From Bradyrhizobium sp. (GTDB taxonomy: Bacteria; Pseudomonadota; Alphaproteobacteria; Rhizobiales; Xanthobacteraceae): a DNA stretch of 64,000 nt. A program made the translations under genes and the position numbers. Below the pieces are notes generated by a model that saw only the letters and a list, made by a program, of their open reading frames with translations, ran no database searches and had not been told where the DNA came from. The stretch covers positions 1 to 64,000 of the forward strand of contig JAQGKC010000161.1 of the NCBI GenBank assembly GCA_028290305.1. The letters are read 5' to 3'. Positions 33,929-42,843 of the stretch are shown here, piece by piece. The first letter of the stretch is position 1. Each line of letters begins with the position of its first letter.

Positions 33929-35413
33929 ATGGCCAAAGACGGAAATGCCTACCTTTCAAGTCTGCGCGACAATCGCTCTATCTACATCGACGGACGCAAG
34001 GTCGTTGATGTTACGAGCGACAGTTGCTTTCGGGGCGTAGTCGGCACTGCCGCCACCCTTTACGATTATCAGGCTGCGCCCGAAAACCTCGAACAGATGA
34101 CGTTCCAATCGCCGACCAGCGGCGAGCGGGTCAATTTGGCCTGGCAGCTTCCAAAGACCTATGGAGACCTGGTCAGGCGCCGTCAGGCCATTGAAAAATG
34201 GTCGACGCTTTCATGCGGCATGATCGGCCGATCGCCAGACCACGTCGCGTCCACGCTGGCGGGCTTCCGGATGGGAATCGCGGCCTTTCGCGATTACGAC
34301 CCGGCCCGCGCGGCCGCCCTGGAATCCTATTTTCAATACGCCCGGGATAACGACCTTTTCCTGTCCTACGTCATCATCAACCCGCAATCCGACAAAGCCA
34401 AATCAGCAGGCGGGCAACCCGATCCGCATCTTGTGGCGTCCGTCGTTGACGAAGATTCAGGGGGGATAACCATTCGTGGCGCGAAAATGCTGGCCACCAG
34501 CGGCGTCATGGCGAACGAACTGCTGGTTTCGGGCTTCCAGGCATTGCAGGCCGGAGACGAAGCCTACGCTTTCACGGCCGTCGTTCCGCTGGGCGCCAAG
34601 GGCCTCACCTTGATGTCCAGGCGCAGCTACGAACAAAACGCGACATCGACGTTCGATTACCCGCTTTCGTCCAGGTTCGATGAGAACGACGCTGTCGTCC
34701 ACTTCAACGATGTCAAGATCCCCTGGGACCGTGTCTTCGTCTTCAAGGACCTGAGGATGGCGCATGCGCAGTGGCACGATACCAGAGCCCATGTTTTTCA
34801 GAACTATCAGTGCATCGTCCGCCTGATGGTGAAGCTGAGGTTCATGCTCGGGCTGGCGCGTAAAATCGCCGAGACCAACAACATCATCAACTATCCTCAG
34901 GTGCGGGAGACCTTGGGACTGATGGCCGCGAAGGTCAGCAACATCGAAGCGCTCGTGATCGCGATGGAGCTCAAGGGCGAGAACTTCGGGGAATTCTATG
35001 TACCAGATCGGGCTATGCTTTGCGCAGCTCAGGTCATCGCCCAGACGACCTATCCCGAGATCGCCGAAGCGATCCGCTCGCTTTCAGGCGGCGGCATGAT
35101 CATGGTCCCGTCATCCTACGCCGATTTCGCAACCCCGGAAACCAACGCCATCATTCACAAGACGCAGCGGTCGCCGATTGCGACGTCGGAACAGCGCGTC
35201 AAGCTGATGAAGCTCGCATGGGACGCCGTCGGCTCCGAATTCGGCTCGCGTCACCTGCAATATGAAATGTTCTACTCAGGCGCTCCTTTCGTGACGCGCG
35301 GAAATTCCTTCCGGTTTTTCGATTGGGATGACGTAAAGGGCGCCGTCGACCAGTTCATGGGCTCTTACGGGTTGCCTGAGGGACATCTGAAGCTCCCCGA
35401 CGCCGCTGAGTAG
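33929..35413 (+). CDS. flavin-dependent monooxygenase, HpaB (4-hydroxyphenylacetate 3-hydroxylase) family
   Basis: A 494-residue oxygenase component that uses reduced FAD from a separate reductase. It shows YLSSLRDNRSIYIDGRKV, the start typical of the family, then LSYVIINPQSDKAK, IRGAKMLATSG, FNDVKIPWDRVFVF and SLSGGGMIMVPSSYAD. Members hydroxylate phenols and also open or oxidise N-heterocycles such as pyrrole-type or indole-type rings. GGAG lies 7 bases before the ATG. No HpaC-type reductase gene is in the window, so it would be supplied elsewhere. A 244-base gap before it holds nothing I can identify. Confidence 0.9.
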   Translation: MAKDGNAYLSSLRDNRSIYIDGRKVVDVTSDSCFRGVVGTAATLYDYQAAPENLEQMTFQSPTSGERVNLAWQLPKTYGDLVRRRQAIEKWSTLSCGMIGRSPDHVASTLAGFRMGIAAFRDYDPARAAALESYFQYARDNDLFLSYVIINPQSDKAKSAGGQPDPHLVASVVDEDSGGITIRGAKMLATSGVMANELLVSGFQALQAGDEAYAFTAVVPLGAKGLTLMSRRSYEQNATSTFDYPLSSRFDENDAVVHFNDVKIPWDRVFVFKDLRMAHAQWHDTRAHVFQNYQCIVRLMVKLRFMLGLARKIAETNNIINYPQVRETLGLMAAKVSNIEALVIAMELKGENFGEFYVPDRAMLCAAQVIAQTTYPEIAEAIRSLSGGGMIMVPSSYADFATPETNAIIHKTQRSPIATSEQRVKLMKLAWDAVGSEFGSRHLQYEMFYSGAPFVTRGNSFRFFDWDDVKGAVDQFMGSYGLPEGHLKLPDAAE

Positions 35414-35421
35414 TTGCAACC

Positions 35422-36615
35422 ATGTACAGTGTGGAAGAAATCAGGCGCCTCGCATTCGTCGAGCACGGTCCGTCCTCGCTAAGACTGATGAAGGATGGAC
35501 CGCTGGTGGACCTGTCATTTGCGGCGAAGGACCTTATCGATATTGCGGGATACAAGTCCGCCTGGGGCAACCCGGACCGGTTGCGCGATGCCGATCCCGC
35601 CGTGACGACCGCGCCCGCCGCGCTGGTACCGTTGGTGGCTGGCGCACATCTCATCGGAAAGACGCATACGGACGAGATCGCCTGCGGAATGTTCGGAATG
35701 AATCCGCATTTCGGCACGCCGATCAATCCCAAGGCCCCGACCCGCGTTCCCGGCGGATCTTCGAGCGGTTCTGCCTCCGCCGTGGCGGCAAACTTTTGCG
35801 ACTTCGCACTCGGCACCGATACCGGCGGGTCGATCCGCGTCCCCGCGAGTTTTTGCGGGCTCTATGGCTTGCGCACCACATATGGCCGCTTGTCAGTGGC
35901 GGGAATCATGGCGATGGCGCCGAGCTTCGACGCCGTCGGCTGGCTCGCGCGCGACGCGACGACGTTGAAGCGCGTCGGCGAAATCTATTTCGGTCCGATC
36001 GGAGAATTCAGGTCTGTACGATTGATGCTCGCCCGCGATGCGTTCGATATCCCCGTGCGCCATATCGGCGAGGCGCTTTTGCCGGTCGCGAGATCGCTCG
36101 GAAGCATGACCGAGCTGACCTTGTTTGCAGAAGGCGTCGAATACTGGCTGGAGACATTCAGGCCGCTGCAGCTCTACGATCTCTGGTCGACGCTCGGCGC
36201 CTGGGGCAAGGTGCCCGGGCGGACGCTCAGCCCAGCCGTGGCGGAAAGAATCGAACTCTCGTCACACGTCGACTCCACAAAATTCGCGAGCGCTGTCATC
36301 AGACGCGAATCCCTGACGGACCGGCTGGCGACGCTGCTCGGCAGCGACGGCGTATTGGTCCTTCCGACCGCGCACGATCTCCCGCCGCTTCGCGATGCGC
36401 CGGTGTCCGCGCAGATCGAGTTCAGGGAAAAGACACTCGCTCTCACCTGTGTAGCGAGCCTGTGTCGGTTGCCGCAGATCAACATCCCGGCCGTTATCGT
36501 CGACGGCTGCCCCGTTGGCCTGTCGTTCATCGCCGGCCCGCGGGGAGATCAACTGCTACTGGATCTCGCTGAAAAGATCGGAAATGCCTTGCCTGTGGCG
36601 TCGCTCGCAAGATGA
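35422..36615 (+). CDS. amidase-signature family hydrolase
   Basis: A 397-residue amidase. The Ser-cisSer-Lys triad is present: Lys in SFAAKDLIDIAG, cis-Ser in PGGSSSGSASAVA, nucleophile Ser in DTGGSIRVPASFCG. It is shorter than the usual 450-500, from a short central part. It overlaps the PuuE-like gene by ATGA and follows the monooxygenase by 8 bases. Related enzymes hydrolyse allophanate, biuret-like and carbamoyl compounds, so release of ammonia from an opened ring fits (inference). Confidence 0.9.
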   Translation: MYSVEEIRRLAFVEHGPSSLRLMKDGPLVDLSFAAKDLIDIAGYKSAWGNPDRLRDADPAVTTAPAALVPLVAGAHLIGKTHTDEIACGMFGMNPHFGTPINPKAPTRVPGGSSSGSASAVAANFCDFALGTDTGGSIRVPASFCGLYGLRTTYGRLSVAGIMAMAPSFDAVGWLARDATTLKRVGEIYFGPIGEFRSVRLMLARDAFDIPVRHIGEALLPVARSLGSMTELTLFAEGVEYWLETFRPLQLYDLWSTLGAWGKVPGRTLSPAVAERIELSSHVDSTKFASAVIRRESLTDRLATLLGSDGVLVLPTAHDLPPLRDAPVSAQIEFREKTLALTCVASLCRLPQINIPAVIVDGCPVGLSFIAGPRGDQLLLDLAEKIGNALPVASLAR

Positions 36616-37529
36616 AGGCCAATAACGATCGCGATTTCATCGGCTACGGCAGCACGCCGCCAAATCCGCGGTGGCCGAACGGTGCGCGCCTGGCGCTGGT
36701 GGTCGTGCTCAATGTCGAAGAAGGTGCGGAGCCGTCCATTCCCGATGGCGACAATGCCACGGAAACCGCCCTCACCGATGGTATTCAACAAGAAGTGCCC
36801 GCAGGCACCCGTGATTTCGTCGCGGAGTCACTGTTCGAATATGGCTCGCGAGTAGGCTTCTGGCGGATCATCAACCTGATGAGGGAACGCGCTATACCGG
36901 TCACGGTCAATGCGTGCGCCCAAGCAGTTTTGCGCAATCCTCAGATCGCGGAAGCGATCAAGCAGTATGATTTCGACCTTTGTTGTCACGGCGACCGTTT
37001 CGTCCGGCATTTTTTGATGGCCGAAGACGAAGAGCGAAAAATCATAGCCCGTTCCGTTGCCGGCCTCGAACGGGCGATCGGACGCCGGCCGCTCGGCTGG
37101 CAGAGCCGCTACTCCCCCAGCCGAAACACCCGCGCGCTGCTCGTCGAACACAGCGGCTTCCTCTACGATTCGGACAGCTACGCCGACGACTGGCCTTATT
37201 GGGTGAAAGTCGGCGGGCGCCCGCATCTCATCATTCCCCACAGTTTCACCAACAACGACAACCGGCTGGCTACCGCAAAACTCGGTACCGCGAACGATTT
37301 CTATAATCACTTGGCATCGGCGCTGCGCGTGCTTTACGCGGAAGGCGCACGCCACCCGCGCATGATGACGGTCAGCCTGCACAGCCGCGTTTCGGGCCAG
37401 CCTGCGCGGTTCGAGGCCGTCATGAGGTTTCTCGATTTCGCTGCGACGCATGAAGGAATCTGGTTCGCCAGCCGCTCAGACATTGCCCGTCATTGGATCG
37501 ATACCCACCCCGCGGAGCAATATCGATGA
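36612..37529 (+). CDS. PuuE-like polysaccharide deacetylase family protein (allantoinase-type)
   Basis: A 305-residue protein of the carbohydrate esterase 4 fold. VVVLNVEEGAEPSI parallels the NYEEGGE motif of PuuE-type allantoinases and replaces the TFDDG metal motif of true deacetylases. Also seen: VTVNACAQAVLRNP, CCHGDRFVRH, GRRPLGWQSRYSPSRNTRALL and HSGFLYDSDSYADDWPYWV, all as in the PuuE group, which hydrolyse cyclic ureides without the usual metal site (established). A lactam or hydantoin-like ring is a plausible substrate. ATGA overlaps link it with genes on both sides. Confidence 0.85.
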   Translation: MKANNDRDFIGYGSTPPNPRWPNGARLALVVVLNVEEGAEPSIPDGDNATETALTDGIQQEVPAGTRDFVAESLFEYGSRVGFWRIINLMRERAIPVTVNACAQAVLRNPQIAEAIKQYDFDLCCHGDRFVRHFLMAEDEERKIIARSVAGLERAIGRRPLGWQSRYSPSRNTRALLVEHSGFLYDSDSYADDWPYWVKVGGRPHLIIPHSFTNNDNRLATAKLGTANDFYNHLASALRVLYAEGARHPRMMTVSLHSRVSGQPARFEAVMRFLDFAATHEGIWFASRSDIARHWIDTHPAEQYR

Positions 37530-39031
37530 AGGCCAATGAAGGTCTGCTCCTGACCGGTGGGCTTGTCCTCGATCCCCAGTCAGGAAAGGCCGATCTCAAG
37601 GACCTGCTGATCGAAGACGGCAAGATCGCCGAGATCGGTGCGCCCGGCTCGTTGGCTGCCACCACCGCCAAGCAGCACGACGCCTGCGATCGCCTGATCA
37701 TTCCCGGTCTCGTGAACGCCCACACCCATGGCCATGCCAATCTCATGAAGGGCGTTGCCGAAGCGTGGACCCTCGAGGCTTCCCTGACAAATGGACCATG
37801 GCTCGCCGGGCCGAGAGATCCCGAAACGATCTATCTGTCCACGTTGCTCGGTGCGATCGACATGCTGTCGAAGGGCTGCACCGCCTGCTTTGACCTCGTC
37901 TACGAATTTCCACGGCCGACCAAAGAAGGTTTTCTAGCCGCAGCGAGAGCTTATGCCGATGCCGGCATGCGCGCTGTGCTTGCACCGATGGTCGCCGATC
38001 AAAGTCTTTTTAAGTCAATTCCGGGATTGGCCGACGCGTTACCCGAAGATTTGCGCCATTCAGTTGCCAACTTCGACTTGGCAAGCGGAGAGCAGACCAT
38101 TGCCGCCGTGGAAGCGATTGTGGCCGCACGAACGGAAATGCCGGATTCCGTAACGATCGCCATCGCACCCACGATTCCGCATCACTGTTCCGAGCGCTTC
38201 CTGAGGGATTGCATGGACATCGCGGATCGGCATGAACTTCCCATCCACATGCATATCGCGGAATCCCGGCTGCAGGCTGTCGTCGCCCGGAAGATCTATG
38301 GCCGCTCCGCGGCGCGCTATCTGGCCGATCTCGGCATGCTCCGGCCGCGCTTCACCGCAGCACATTGCGTGTGGACCGACGAGCACGATCTCGACCTGCT
38401 CGCCGAACATGGCTGCTCCATTGCCCACATCCCCGCCAGCAATTTCAGGCTTGGATCCGGCGTTGCGTATGTCCGGCCCATGCTGGAGCGGGACATCAAT
38501 GTGGGCCTGGCAACCGACGGCGCCAATTCCTCGGATTCACTCAGCATGTTGCAGGCGATGCGGCTGGCATCCTTTGGCGCACGGATATTCACTGGCTCGC
38601 GTGACGGCTGGCTGCACGCAACCGAGATCGTCAGGCTCGCGACACAGGGCGGCGCGAAACTTCTGGGACTCGAATCATGCGGTCGAATAGAGCAAGGCGC
38701 TTGCGCCGACCTCGCGTTATTCGACCTTGGCCACATCGATTTCGTCCCCGGCACCGATCCTGTCAATCAATTGGTGACATCAGCCGATTCGGCATCGGTG
38801 ACCGACGTGATGGTTGGCGGCATGTTCAGGGTACTCAACCGGAAGATCATTTCAGTCGATCTGACCGACCTGCGCCGCCGCGTCCACGAGAGCGTCGCAA
38901 GGCTTTCCGCAGCGACCAGCCAGTCCCGGGCCCTGGCAGGCCGGCTTGAACCGCACGTCGTCGCCTTTGCCCAATCGATGTCGCGTGAGCCGCTTTCGAT
39001 CGAACGCCGCATCCAGCCGGAGATTGGGTAA
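37526..39031 (+). CDS. amidohydrolase (guanine deaminase/chlorohydrolase-like)
   Basis: A 501-residue member of the AtzA/TrzN/guanine deaminase group. All metal ligands are seen: NAHTHGHANLMKG, MHIAES, AHCVWTDEHD and the Asp in LATDGANSSDSLSM. Unlike the deaminase-like gene at 32348, this one is intact. It would remove an amino or other group from an N-heterocycle. It begins by ATGA inside the PuuE-like stop and ends 4 bases before the flavoprotein start. Family members include N-substituted formamidine and isopropylammelide-type enzymes, so the substrate is open. Confidence 0.9.
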   Translation: MKANEGLLLTGGLVLDPQSGKADLKDLLIEDGKIAEIGAPGSLAATTAKQHDACDRLIIPGLVNAHTHGHANLMKGVAEAWTLEASLTNGPWLAGPRDPETIYLSTLLGAIDMLSKGCTACFDLVYEFPRPTKEGFLAAARAYADAGMRAVLAPMVADQSLFKSIPGLADALPEDLRHSVANFDLASGEQTIAAVEAIVAARTEMPDSVTIAIAPTIPHHCSERFLRDCMDIADRHELPIHMHIAESRLQAVVARKIYGRSAARYLADLGMLRPRFTAAHCVWTDEHDLDLLAEHGCSIAHIPASNFRLGSGVAYVRPMLERDINVGLATDGANSSDSLSMLQAMRLASFGARIFTGSRDGWLHATEIVRLATQGGAKLLGLESCGRIEQGACADLALFDLGHIDFVPGTDPVNQLVTSADSASVTDVMVGGMFRVLNRKIISVDLTDLRRRVHESVARLSAATSQSRALAGRLEPHVVAFAQSMSREPLSIERRIQPEIG

Positions 39032-39035
39032 TCTC

Positions 39036-40493
39036 ATGGTTGCAGCGGAAGAAACAAATTCCGATCTCGCCGAGTTGGAACGGCGCGTTCGTTTTGAACT
39101 GGACTGCCTCGGATACCCGGCCCGGCCGTGGATAATTCCCGGCAGCCGAAACGGCACGGCCGTACATGACGTCATTATCGTCGGCGGCGGCCAGAGTGGA
39201 ACATCGATAGCGTTCAGGCTGTTACGCGAGCGAATAACAAATCTGCGCGTGCTCGACCGGAATCCGGCAGGCCTTGAAGGACCGTGGCTGACCTTCGCCC
39301 GCATGCATACGCTGCGCACGCCAAAGATCGTGACAGGACCGGATCTAGATATTCCCAGCCTGTCGGCCCGCGCCTGGTGGCAGGCGCGTTTCGGTGAACA
39401 ATCGTGGGAAGGATTGAACAAGATGCCGCGCGAGTTGTGGCAGGCCTATCTTGTGTGGGTCCGCAAGACGGCCGGCATCAACGTCAGCAACGAGGCCGAG
39501 GTCACCGACATCGAACCGCTGGATGACGGCCTGCTCGCGATCCACGCGAGAATCGGCGGCGTCACACAGAAACTGCTTGCCCGCAAGGTCGTGCTTGCGA
39601 CGGGCATCGAAGGATCCGGCCGCTGGTTCGTACCGGCCGCGATTACAGATGCCCTGCCCCGAAAATGCTACGCTCACACCTCCGAGCCAATCGATTTTCC
39701 CTTGCTGGCAGGAAAGACGGTCGCCGTGGTGGGCGCCGGAGCCTCTGCCTTCGACAATGCCGCGATGGCGCTCGAAAGCGGAGCGGCGTCGGTCGAACTC
39801 TTCGTCCGCAGGAAGCAGCTTCCAACCGTCAATCCGAACCGGTGGATGGAGTTTGCCGGATTTCTTCGCCATTTCGGCGATCTGGACGACGAACGAAAAT
39901 GGCGCTTCATGAAGATCATTTTCGACATGAACCAGCCGCCTCCGCAGGAAACCTTCGACCGCTGCACCCGTCATGAAAATTTCTCCATGCGGCTCGGCTG
40001 TTCGCTTGAAGACGTTCGTTTCGAGAATGAAAAGATTCGGCTGCCCACGTCGGACGGCACGGAGGCGTTCGATTTTCTGATTGCGGGGACCGGATTTACC
40101 GTCGATCTCGCGGCGCGGCCTGAATTGGCGCGATTCCACGACAAGATCGCTTGCTGGTCCGATCGCTATCGTCCGCCGGCTGGTGAGGAACATTCGCTGC
40201 TTGGCGGCTACCCTTATCTTTCTCCCAGTTTTCAGTTCACCGAAAAGTCCAAGGGATCAGCGCCGTTTCTGGCGAACATTTTCAGTTACACCTTTGCGGC
40301 CATGCCGAGCCTTGCCTGCTCGGCCGGTATCTCCGCGCTCAAATTCGGAGTTGACCGGATCGCCACTGGAATTAGCCGCGGGCTGTTCGTCGAAGATGCC
40401 GACGCCCATCTGCAATCGTTGCGCGACTACGATGAGCAGGAGCTTGATCCCATAATCACAAGAATTCCCGGGGGGGATGATCGGCCATGGTGA
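39036..40493 (+). CDS. two-Rossmann flavoprotein monooxygenase-like protein
   Basis: A 485-residue FAD/NAD(P) protein. VIIVGGGQSGTSIAFRLL binds FAD; VAVVGAGASAFDNAAMALE is the second Rossmann motif; LDRNPAGLEGPWLTFARMHT and the late IAGTGFTVDLAARP (ATG motif) fit the flavin monooxygenase/ornithine hydroxylase-like superfamily, where hydroxylation or Baeyer-Villiger chemistry is common. A leading 50 residues precede the FAD motif. Starts are coupled to the gene before it and it overlaps the next gene by seven bases. Confidence 0.85.
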   Translation: MVAAEETNSDLAELERRVRFELDCLGYPARPWIIPGSRNGTAVHDVIIVGGGQSGTSIAFRLLRERITNLRVLDRNPAGLEGPWLTFARMHTLRTPKIVTGPDLDIPSLSARAWWQARFGEQSWEGLNKMPRELWQAYLVWVRKTAGINVSNEAEVTDIEPLDDGLLAIHARIGGVTQKLLARKVVLATGIEGSGRWFVPAAITDALPRKCYAHTSEPIDFPLLAGKTVAVVGAGASAFDNAAMALESGAASVELFVRRKQLPTVNPNRWMEFAGFLRHFGDLDDERKWRFMKIIFDMNQPPPQETFDRCTRHENFSMRLGCSLEDVRFENEKIRLPTSDGTEAFDFLIAGTGFTVDLAARPELARFHDKIACWSDRYRPPAGEEHSLLGGYPYLSPSFQFTEKSKGSAPFLANIFSYTFAAMPSLACSAGISALKFGVDRIATGISRGLFVEDADAHLQSLRDYDEQELDPIITRIPGGDDRPW

Positions 40494-41074
40494 CCGTTGA
40501 AGATCGATCCAAGCGAGTCCTCGAATCGGCGCTCAAGATCGAGAGCCCGTTTCAGCTCGACGAGACATTGTGCCTCTATAGTCCGCAGGACAATGTCGAC
40601 TCGCTTGGGCATCCGCGCATAGCCGAGTGGCTGGACTTCATTCAGAACGAATACGAGCCCGAGCTTCCCGAGGCCGAACGTCGCGTGCTGCTGTTCATGC
40701 CTTGCACCAAGACCAAGCCCTATCCTTTTTCCTCCGAGCATATGGCGATCAATCAGCGGCTGCTAGACGAAGGATACCGGCCATCCGGCCGCTCGTACCT
40801 GCCTCAGGAATTGCAGGCACGGCTCGAACCGCCATTTTCGCCCGAGGTTCTGAACTTATCGCCGCTCATCGACAACAGCGGGACGGTTCTGCACCGCATG
40901 GTCATTTCGGAACCGATGGCCGTCGTGCCTTATGAGCATATCGCCGAATTCCGCGGAAAGCCTTCTCCGGCGGTCGCATATGACGATCCTGGGCTTTTCG
41001 AGAACAGGGGGAATGCAGTGTCTCCCTGGAGACCGGACTCGCATGACAGCGACGCGCTGGAAGTGGGGCGATGA
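40487..41074 (+). CDS. DUF5591 (archaeosine synthase-like) protein, N-terminal part
   Basis: A 195-residue reading frame. LLFMPCTKTKPYPFSSEH matches the PCSxxKPYxxSxxH signature I know from the DUF5591 domain of archaeal ArcS (archaeosine synthase), and HRMVISEPMAVVPYEH and SPAVAYDDPGLFE parallel its SSPLGVVPRELE and HYD-P elements. The last 15 residues (SHDSDALEVGR) do not look natural, and a second frame (41043) takes over with a domain-like continuation, so I think the two were once one protein of about 353 residues. Finding an ArcS-like domain in a bacterial catabolic operon is unexpected. Confidence 0.65.
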   Translation: MVTVEDRSKRVLESALKIESPFQLDETLCLYSPQDNVDSLGHPRIAEWLDFIQNEYEPELPEAERRVLLFMPCTKTKPYPFSSEHMAINQRLLDEGYRPSGRSYLPQELQARLEPPFSPEVLNLSPLIDNSGTVLHRMVISEPMAVVPYEHIAEFRGKPSPAVAYDDPGLFENRGNAVSPWRPDSHDSDALEVGR

Positions 41075-41549
41075 AGAGCGCCGGCAATATGTCGCCATGC
41101 ATAATGAGATGGCGCGCATATTGGCGAACCTCGTCTCCCGGATCGGGCGAAACTATACCGACGTGATTTCCTGGGTTGCCCCGGGCCTCACCCATCGAAG
41201 TTTCGTGCTGGCACGGGACGAGCGCGCTTTTCATCACGTTTCCACGTCGCGGAAGGTGGGCGCCAAGCGGCTAGAGCTGATCGGCGCCAACGATCACCTC
41301 TCTGCAGAACGCAGGATCGCCTGCCTTCCGGTGCCTGACGACTGCAAGACCGCGATTGCGCGTCTTTCGCATCGCCTCAAGATCGATATTCCCCGGGCAA
41401 CAGCCATCTACGCGCGCGGAGGCGCCAATGCTACTCCCCTCGCCTTGCCAGAACTGCTGGATGTTCTGATGAAACGACTGGCCCACAACCACCTCAGTGT
41501 CGAAGGAACGAAAAGTCATGCCCGCGTTGCCGCTCAAAATAGGCGTTAG
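41043..41549 (+). CDS. probable C-terminal part of the DUF5591-like protein
   Basis: A 168-residue frame that overlaps the preceding gene by 32 bases. It begins TRWKWGDEERRQYVAMHNEM, close to the GxW-x-EER element that follows the active region in ArcS-type proteins, and continues ARILANLVSRIGRNYTDVIS. A later part, AERRIACLPVPDDCKTAI and YARGGANATPLALPELLDVL, is unfamiliar. It could be a separate coupled gene or the second half of a frameshifted one. No ribosome-binding site is obvious before its ATG, which favours the second view. Confidence 0.55.
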   Translation: MTATRWKWGDEERRQYVAMHNEMARILANLVSRIGRNYTDVISWVAPGLTHRSFVLARDERAFHHVSTSRKVGAKRLELIGANDHLSAERRIACLPVPDDCKTAIARLSHRLKIDIPRATAIYARGGANATPLALPELLDVLMKRLAHNHLSVEGTKSHARVAAQNRR

Positions 41550-42495
41550 CGATTCCGACCGGACCAGGCCGATCGCCAGTGGCGAGGTATCGATCGAAGG
41601 GGTTGCCGCCGAGGTGACGCTGATGGGCGTACAGGCGCTGTTCAACCAGCAACTGACCGAGCACACTTTCGACTGCTGCGAATTCCCGCTCTCATCCTAT
41701 CTGAGATCCCTGGAACGTCCGGAAAGACCGTATGTCGCCGTGCCGGTATTTCCTTCACGGCATTTCCGGCTCTCCGACGTTTTCGTCAATGCGGCGAAGG
41801 GAATAAAGAAACCTGCTGACCTCGCCGGCAAACGCATCGGCGTTCCCGTATTCGACATGGCTGCGGCGGTCTGGCTTCGCGGCATCTTTCAGGATCATTT
41901 CGATCTGGCGCGCACCGCGCCGATTTATGTCGCGGGAGGATTGGAGGCTGCCCGCACTGGAGACGAGCATCCGCAGTTCTATCCCGACCGCTTCAAACAC
42001 GAGCAGAGAAACGACAGGAGTCTGGCCGTTCTGCTGGCGGAGGGTGAAATCGATGCGTTGTACACGGCGCGAGCGCCCAGCACCTGGCCCTCGGCGTCGG
42101 TGAGCCGCTTGTTCGACGATCCGATGCAGACAGAGCTCGATTATTTTTCGAAGACCGGGATATTTCCGCCGATGCATGTCATTGCGGTCAAACGGACACT
42201 CGCCGAATCCAACCCTGGTCTGATGATAGCCATCTTCCATGCCTTTGCGCAGGCCCAGAAAATCGCCCGCGAAAGGCTGTTCGATTCAGCCGCGCTGTGC
42301 ACGATATTGCCGTGGCAGCTCGAAAACCTGCTTTTGACGGAGCAGCGGCTTGGCAATGATTACTGGCCGGCGGGGCTTGCGAAGAACCGCGCGATGCTGA
42401 AGGTCGTCACCCGCTACATGGTCGAGGATGGTCTGATCGCGACCGAATTTTCGCCCGAGGAATTGTTTTCCGACGCCGACATCTTGAAAACGTAG
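41518..42495 (+). CDS. 4,5-dihydroxyphthalate decarboxylase-like / NMT1-type protein
   Basis: A 325-residue protein of the periplasmic-binding fold seen in 4,5-dihydroxyphthalate decarboxylases: ALFNQQLTEHTFDCCEFPLS, YVAVPVFPSRHFRLSDVFVN, GIKKPADLAGKRIGVPVFDM and GEIDALYTARAPSTW. Its N-terminus (MPALPLKIGVSDSDRTRP) has no signal, which favours a cytoplasmic decarboxylase over a transporter component. GAAGGAACG lies upstream. It ends the plus-strand run, so a late decarboxylation step is plausible (inference). Confidence 0.8.
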   Translation: MPALPLKIGVSDSDRTRPIASGEVSIEGVAAEVTLMGVQALFNQQLTEHTFDCCEFPLSSYLRSLERPERPYVAVPVFPSRHFRLSDVFVNAAKGIKKPADLAGKRIGVPVFDMAAAVWLRGIFQDHFDLARTAPIYVAGGLEAARTGDEHPQFYPDRFKHEQRNDRSLAVLLAEGEIDALYTARAPSTWPSASVSRLFDDPMQTELDYFSKTGIFPPMHVIAVKRTLAESNPGLMIAIFHAFAQAQKIARERLFDSAALCTILPWQLENLLLTEQRLGNDYWPAGLAKNRAMLKVVTRYMVEDGLIATEFSPEELFSDADILKT

Positions 42496-42514
42496 GAAGA
42501 GTTTCGTCGCGATA

Positions 42515-42631
42515 TTATTCCCAGAAGAAACGCAGGCAGCCCGTCATCGCCAGAGAAGCCACCACCGCGAAAACCGCGCGGGCGGCATTGGCTTCAACGG
42601 CTTCAAAGAGGTGTTCAATTGTTCGTCGCAT
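42515..42631 (-). CDS. possible 38-residue membrane microprotein
   Basis: A short frame: an acidic start (RRTIEHLFEAVEANAAR) followed by one hydrophobic segment, VFAVVASLAMTGCLRFF, ending in Trp-Glu. The composition suits a small single-pass membrane protein. No clear ribosome-binding site; it lies more than 200 bases past the MFS remnant on the same strand. The rest of 42496-42843 holds nothing else I can support. Confidence 0.35.
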   Translation of the reverse strand: MRRTIEHLFEAVEANAARAVFAVVASLAMTGCLRFFWE

Positions 42632-42843
42632 ACAAATGCCTCGAAGGTTTTAGCTGCGCGTGCGTTACTCCGGAATTCGCACCTTGGTCAGTCCCGAGCT
42701 ACTGAAACAATGCTGAGACATGCCGGGAAGTTCCGGTTCTCTATTGGTGGCCGGTGAGCCTCCGTTTCGGGAAGTTTGGCGCATAAATATTGCTCAATGG
42801 TTGATGACCATCCAGGGAGATGCGCGTGAGCGCCATTCCTGTA

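Noticed and set aside
39345..40193. Minus-strand open frame of 282 codons
   Set aside because: Antisense to the two-Rossmann flavoprotein with its clear GxGxxG motifs.
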